A DNA stretch of 9,272 nt, taken from NCBI GenBank assembly GCA_905236835.1, contig CAJOQY010000131.1, positions 1 through 9,272 on the forward strand, given 5' to 3'. A program made the position numbers and the translations under genes. Positions 6,750-9,272 of this stretch are shown one piece after another (the first letter of the stretch is position 1; each line of letters starts with the position of its first letter). This DNA comes from an uncultured Oscillibacter sp. Its GTDB lineage: Bacteria; Bacillota; Clostridia; Oscillospirales; Oscillospiraceae. The notes below the pieces were generated by a model that was not told the origin of the DNA, searched no databases, and worked only from the letters and a program-made list of their open reading frames with translations.

Positions 6750-7409
6750 ATGCGAAACGGAATCACGCCGGACCCGGGGAAAATATTTCCCATCCCCGGA
6801 ATTGATACGCTGACGTATGTCAGGCCGACAGTGAAAAATCAAAATATTATCGTCGGCGACTTCACTTATTTTAGCGATATTGATTTTGAAAGTCATGTGA
6901 CGCATTTTTATGATTTCAATGGGGATCGATTAATAATCGGCAAATTCTGCCAAATCGCGGCGGGCGTGGAATTTGTCATGAACGGCGCGAACCATCAGAT
7001 GAACGCCGTGTCGACGTTTCCGTTTTATATTTTTGAGGGCTGGAATCAAACGGCGCCGCCGCTGTCCGAAATGCCGCTGAAAGGCGATATTGTAATTGGA
7101 AATGATGTCTGGATCGGACAAAATTCCGTGATATTGCCGGGCGTCCATATCGGCGACGGGGCGATTATCGGATTAAACAGCGTCGTGGGGAGCGACATTC
7201 CGGCGTATCATATCGCGGCGGGAAATCCGGCGAAAATGATACGCAAGAGATTTGACGATGAGTTAATAAATTTAATGCTGAAATGGCAGTGGTGGAATTA
7301 TAATATCGAGGAAATTGATCAATTTATCCCGATTTTGAGCGCTGGCGATTTGGACTGGGTAAAAGAGCGCATTAAGATTATTTTACGGGAACGCCAATCG
7401 GAAGCCTGA
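6750..7409 (+). CDS. Vat-like xenobiotic O-acetyltransferase (left-handed beta-helix)
   Basis: The 219-residue protein is a trimeric hexapeptide-repeat acetyltransferase of the XAT group, which uses acetyl-CoA to modify streptogramin A (Vat) or chloramphenicol (CatB). The order of motifs follows Vat enzymes: the N-terminal KIFPIPG (11-17), KFCQIAAGV (65-73), the active-site MNGANHQM (77-84) with His82 in the catalytic place, STFPFYIFEGW (88-98), then hexapeptide turns IVIGND-VWIGQN-SVILPG-VHIGDG-AIIGLN (114-143), GNPAK (158-162) and the C-terminal helix with WWNYNIEEI (181-189). Length matches Vat (about 210). GGAGG (6735-6739) lies 10 bases before the ATG. Its codon use matches its neighbours and no mobile element is near, so it looks native and not a recently acquired resistance gene. 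Its stop codon overlaps the pheS ribosome binding site. The substrate is unknown; streptogramin resistance is possible but not shown, and many chromosomal relatives act on unidentified acceptors. Confidence 0.9.
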   Translation: MRNGITPDPGKIFPIPGIDTLTYVRPTVKNQNIIVGDFTYFSDIDFESHVTHFYDFNGDRLIIGKFCQIAAGVEFVMNGANHQMNAVSTFPFYIFEGWNQTAPPLSEMPLKGDIVIGNDVWIGQNSVILPGVHIGDGAIIGLNSVVGSDIPAYHIAAGNPAKMIRKRFDDELINLMLKWQWWNYNIEEIDQFIPILSAGDLDWVKERIKIILRERQSEA

Positions 7410-7425
7410 AGGAGATTAAAATAAA

Positions 7426-8451
7426 ATGAAAGAGCAATTGGAAGCGATCCGCAAAAACGCGCTGGAAGCGATACAGGCGGCGAAAGACAACGCCGGTCTG
7501 GACGCCTTGCGGGTGAAATATCTGGGGCGCAAAGGCGAATTAACGGCGGTTTTAAAACAAATGGGGAGTTTGTCGGCGAATATGCGTCCGGTCATGGGAC
7601 AGATGGCCAATGAAGTCCGGGGCGCGCTGGAACAGGCCGTGGAAAAACAGGCGGAAATTTTATCGGAAAAGGCCATGGAAGCCAGATTGGCGCTCGAAAC
7701 GGTTGATATAACCATGCCCGGAAAAGAAATTCCAATCGGACATCGGCATCCCATGTATACGGCCTTGGATGAGTTCAAAGAAATTTTTATTAATATGGGA
7801 TTTGAAATCATGGACGGACCGGAAATTGAGGAATCGGCGTATAATTTTGATAAATTAAATACGCCTGACGATCATCCGGCGCGGGAGTGGTCGGATACGT
7901 TTTATTTAGATAAAAATTCTAAAATATTACTGCGTACCCAGACTTCGCCCATGCAAATCCGCGCGATGGAGACTTACGGCGTGCCGATCCGTATGATTTC
8001 CCCGGGGCGCGTGTATCGCAAAGACGAAGTCGACGCGACGCATTCGCCGATGTTTCATCAGATAGAAGGGCTTGTTGTCGACAAAGGCGTGACGATGGCG
8101 GATTTGAAAGGGACATTAAACGCCGTGATTCATGAAATCTACGGCGCGGATACGAAAACAAGATTCCGGCCTCATCATTTCCCGTTCACGGAGCCGAGTT
8201 GTGAAGTGGATGTGCAATGCGCCCGTTGCGGTGGGAAAGGCTGTCCGACGTGCAAGGGCGAAGGATGGATGGAAGTTTTGGGCGCGGGCATGGTACACCC
8301 GAAAGTATTGTCCGGCTGCGGCGTCGATCCGGATGTGTATTCCGGTTTCGCGTTCGGATTCGGACTGGAACGCATGGCGATGGCAAGATTTAAAATCAGC
8401 GATCTGCGTTTGATATTTGAAAACGACGTGAGATTTTTGGAGCAGTTTTAA
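7426..8451 (+). CDS. pheS: Phenylalanine-tRNA ligase alpha subunit
   Basis: PheS is the catalytic subunit of the (alpha-beta)2 phenylalanyl-tRNA synthetase. The 341-residue length is standard. The start ATG has AAGGAGA (7409-7415), which overlaps the upstream gene's stop. An N-terminal coiled-coil (about 1-90) binds tRNA. The class II core shows motif 1 around HPMYTALDEFKEIFINMGF (108-126), motif 2 GRVYRKDEVDATHSPMFHQ (194-212) and motif 3 GFGLERMAMARF (311-322), ending with FENDVRFLEQF. The phenylalanine pocket keeps the small alanine in GFAFG (A309). A CxxC-x4-CxxC loop (C265, C268, C273, C276) followed by GEGW is the form known from Bacillus and Clostridia, and probably binds zinc. Its partner pheT starts 102 bases downstream. 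No T-box leader is seen next to it: only 16 bases separate it from the previous gene. Confidence 0.98.
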   Translation: MKEQLEAIRKNALEAIQAAKDNAGLDALRVKYLGRKGELTAVLKQMGSLSANMRPVMGQMANEVRGALEQAVEKQAEILSEKAMEARLALETVDITMPGKEIPIGHRHPMYTALDEFKEIFINMGFEIMDGPEIEESAYNFDKLNTPDDHPAREWSDTFYLDKNSKILLRTQTSPMQIRAMETYGVPIRMISPGRVYRKDEVDATHSPMFHQIEGLVVDKGVTMADLKGTLNAVIHEIYGADTKTRFRPHHFPFTEPSCEVDVQCARCGGKGCPTCKGEGWMEVLGAGMVHPKVLSGCGVDPDVYSGFAFGFGLERMAMARFKISDLRLIFENDVRFLEQF

Positions 8452-8463
8452 TATAATATAAAA

Positions 8464-8495
8464 ATCTCCCCGCCGTCTTTACAGGCGGAGATATA
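8464..8495. promoter_or_regulatory. Hairpin between pheS and pheT (terminator-like on the minus strand)
   Basis: ATCTCCCCGCC (8464-8474) can pair with GGCGGAGAT (8484-8492), leaving a 2-C bulge and a 9-base loop. On the + strand no T-run follows, so it should not stop pheST transcription outright. On the minus strand the same stem is followed by TTTTTATATT and looks like an intrinsic terminator facing leftward. It may act as a processing or stability element in the pheS-pheT transcript. Confidence 0.45.
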
Positions 8496-8507
8496 GAGAT
8501 GCCGTGA

Positions 8508-8516
8508 TGATATAAA
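8508..8516 (+). promoter_or_regulatory. Possible extended -10 element ahead of pheT
   Basis: TGATATAAA fits an extended -10 (TGnTATAAT) in five of six hexamer positions. No -35 box is recognisable at 16-18 bases upstream. An internal promoter starting near 8523 would give pheT a short leader. Weak evidence in A/T-rich DNA. Confidence 0.25.
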
Positions 8517-8553
8517 GTATAAATTGACGCTGTCAGGGAGGGACGGAAAAATT

Positions 8554-9272
8554 ATGAAACTTTCCCGCAAATGGTTACATGAATTTGTGGATATATCGAA
8601 TATCGGCGACCGGGAATTCTCGGACGCCATGACGCTTTCCGGGTCTAAGACGGAAGCGACGGTGGATTTGAGCAAGTCGATAAAAAATATTGTCGTCGGG
8701 CGCGTGGAATCCATGGAACGCCATCCGGACTCGGATCATATGTGGGTATGTCAGATTGATATTGGCAAACCCGGCGAATTGGTTCAGATTGTCACAGGCG
8801 CGTGGAATGTGCATATCGGGGATTTGGTTCCCGTGGCTCTGCATAACGCGTTGTTGCCCGGCGGAAAAAAGATTACAAAGGGCAAACTGCGCGGGATTTT
8901 ATCAAACGGGATGTTATGTTCGCTGAAAGAATTAAATTTGACGGCGGAGCATGACTATCCGTATGCGGTTATCAAACCCGCCGCGCTTTTGAATGACTAT
9001 CACGCGATTGATAAAAACAAGCCGTCGATTCCGGAGGATATTAATCCGGGATATGAAATTGTAAAAGAAAAAATCATTGCCGCTGAAGTTCTGTCTGTGG
9101 AAAAACTGGAAGATAATCAAAGCGGATTTTTGTTTGCGGTTGAATTAAATCCGGGAATTTCTCTGGATTGGGATAAAAAAACGATTAAGGTTGGAACCCG
9201 TTTTTCTAATATTCACGCTGGGGATATGGTCGCGTATTATTTGCTGAATATGTGTAAATTTGACCGGATCGG
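8554..9272 (+). CDS. pheT: Phenylalanine-tRNA ligase beta subunit, N-terminal 239 codons (3' truncated by window edge)
   Basis: PheT pairs with PheS to charge tRNA-Phe and also carries tRNA-binding and editing domains. The frame runs open to the right edge. The ATG at 8554 is supported by AGGGAGGG (8535-8542), 11 bases upstream, and by the typical start MKLSRKWLHEFVDI. Residues 45-125 form the EMAP-II-like tRNA-binding OB fold: NIVVGRVESMERHPDSD, VTGAWNVHIGD, KLRGILSNGMLCS. Normally this leads, within some 50 residues, to a GIxxLP segment and the TPNRxDC motif of the B3/B4 editing domain. Here neither appears by residue 239. After HDYPYA (133-138) comes a different region, VIKPAALLNDYH onward, whose part 173-230 resembles the OB fold again. 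Family identity is secure; the insertion is the unusual point. Only about 30% of the gene is visible, so the editing and B5/FDX domains cannot be judged. Confidence 0.96.
   Translation, partial: MKLSRKWLHEFVDISNIGDREFSDAMTLSGSKTEATVDLSKSIKNIVVGRVESMERHPDSDHMWVCQIDIGKPGELVQIVTGAWNVHIGDLVPVALHNALLPGGKKITKGKLRGILSNGMLCSLKELNLTAEHDYPYAVIKPAALLNDYHAIDKNKPSIPEDINPGYEIVKEKIIAAEVLSVEKLEDNQSGFLFAVELNPGISLDWDKKTIKVGTRFSNIHAGDMVAYYLLNMCKFDRI

Noticed and set aside
8218..8256. Four-cysteine zinc-ribbon-like loop in PheS looked like a domain insertion.
   Set aside because: The CxxC-x4-CxxC-GxGW loop is a regular feature of Bacillus and Clostridia PheS, absent only in forms such as E. coli.
8452..8553. 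Possible T-box or other riboswitch between pheS and pheT.
   Set aside because: The 102-base gap is too short, has one simple hairpin, lacks a recognisable T-box sequence (such as the AGGGTGG-like core), and there is no antiterminator/terminator pair.

Overview
The window is a compact stretch of chromosome from a low-to-middle GC Gram-positive anaerobe, most likely a Clostridia member of the Oscillospiraceae/Ruminococcaceae type. The basis is the Mfd sequence style, a type III glutamine synthetase, a eukaryote-like NADP isocitrate dehydrogenase, a PheS carrying the Gram-positive four-cysteine loop, and strong AGGAGG-like ribosome binding sites. This lineage call is an inference from remembered family sequences, not a search. 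All seven genes lie on the + strand. Coding sequence strongly favours GCG/ACG/CCG/TCG codons, while several gene borders consist of nearly pure A/T runs.

Layout: (1) 2-2068, the 3' part of mfd (transcription-repair coupling factor), cut by the left edge and closed by a clear intrinsic terminator. (2) 2199-4343, glnN-type glutamine synthetase III with its own predicted extended -10 promoter starting on the mfd terminator T-run. (3) A 202-base gap with a weak terminator candidate, a good extended -10 promoter and two small palindromes. (4) 4546-5784, NADP isocitrate dehydrogenase. (5) 5800-6720, a membrane-anchored polysaccharide deacetylase. (6) 6750-7409, a Vat-like hexapeptide acetyltransferase. 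(7) 7426-8451, pheS. (8) A 102-base gap with a hairpin. (9) 8554 to the right edge, the 5' part of pheT.

Functional reading: glutamine synthetase III and isocitrate dehydrogenase together cover ammonia capture and 2-oxoglutarate supply, the two ends of nitrogen assimilation. From icd onward the genes are tightly spaced (15, 29 and 16 bases), so icd, deacetylase, acetyltransferase, pheS and possibly pheT may be one transcript. That would put phenylalanyl-tRNA synthetase behind metabolic, envelope and resistance-like genes, without a T-box leader next to pheS.

Most of the window is housekeeping. The best anomaly is in pheT: after the usual N-terminal tRNA-binding OB fold, the protein does not continue into the expected B3/B4 segment but into an inserted region whose second half resembles a degenerate second copy of the same OB fold, with different codon use. 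I see no mobile element, CRISPR array, tRNA or rRNA gene.
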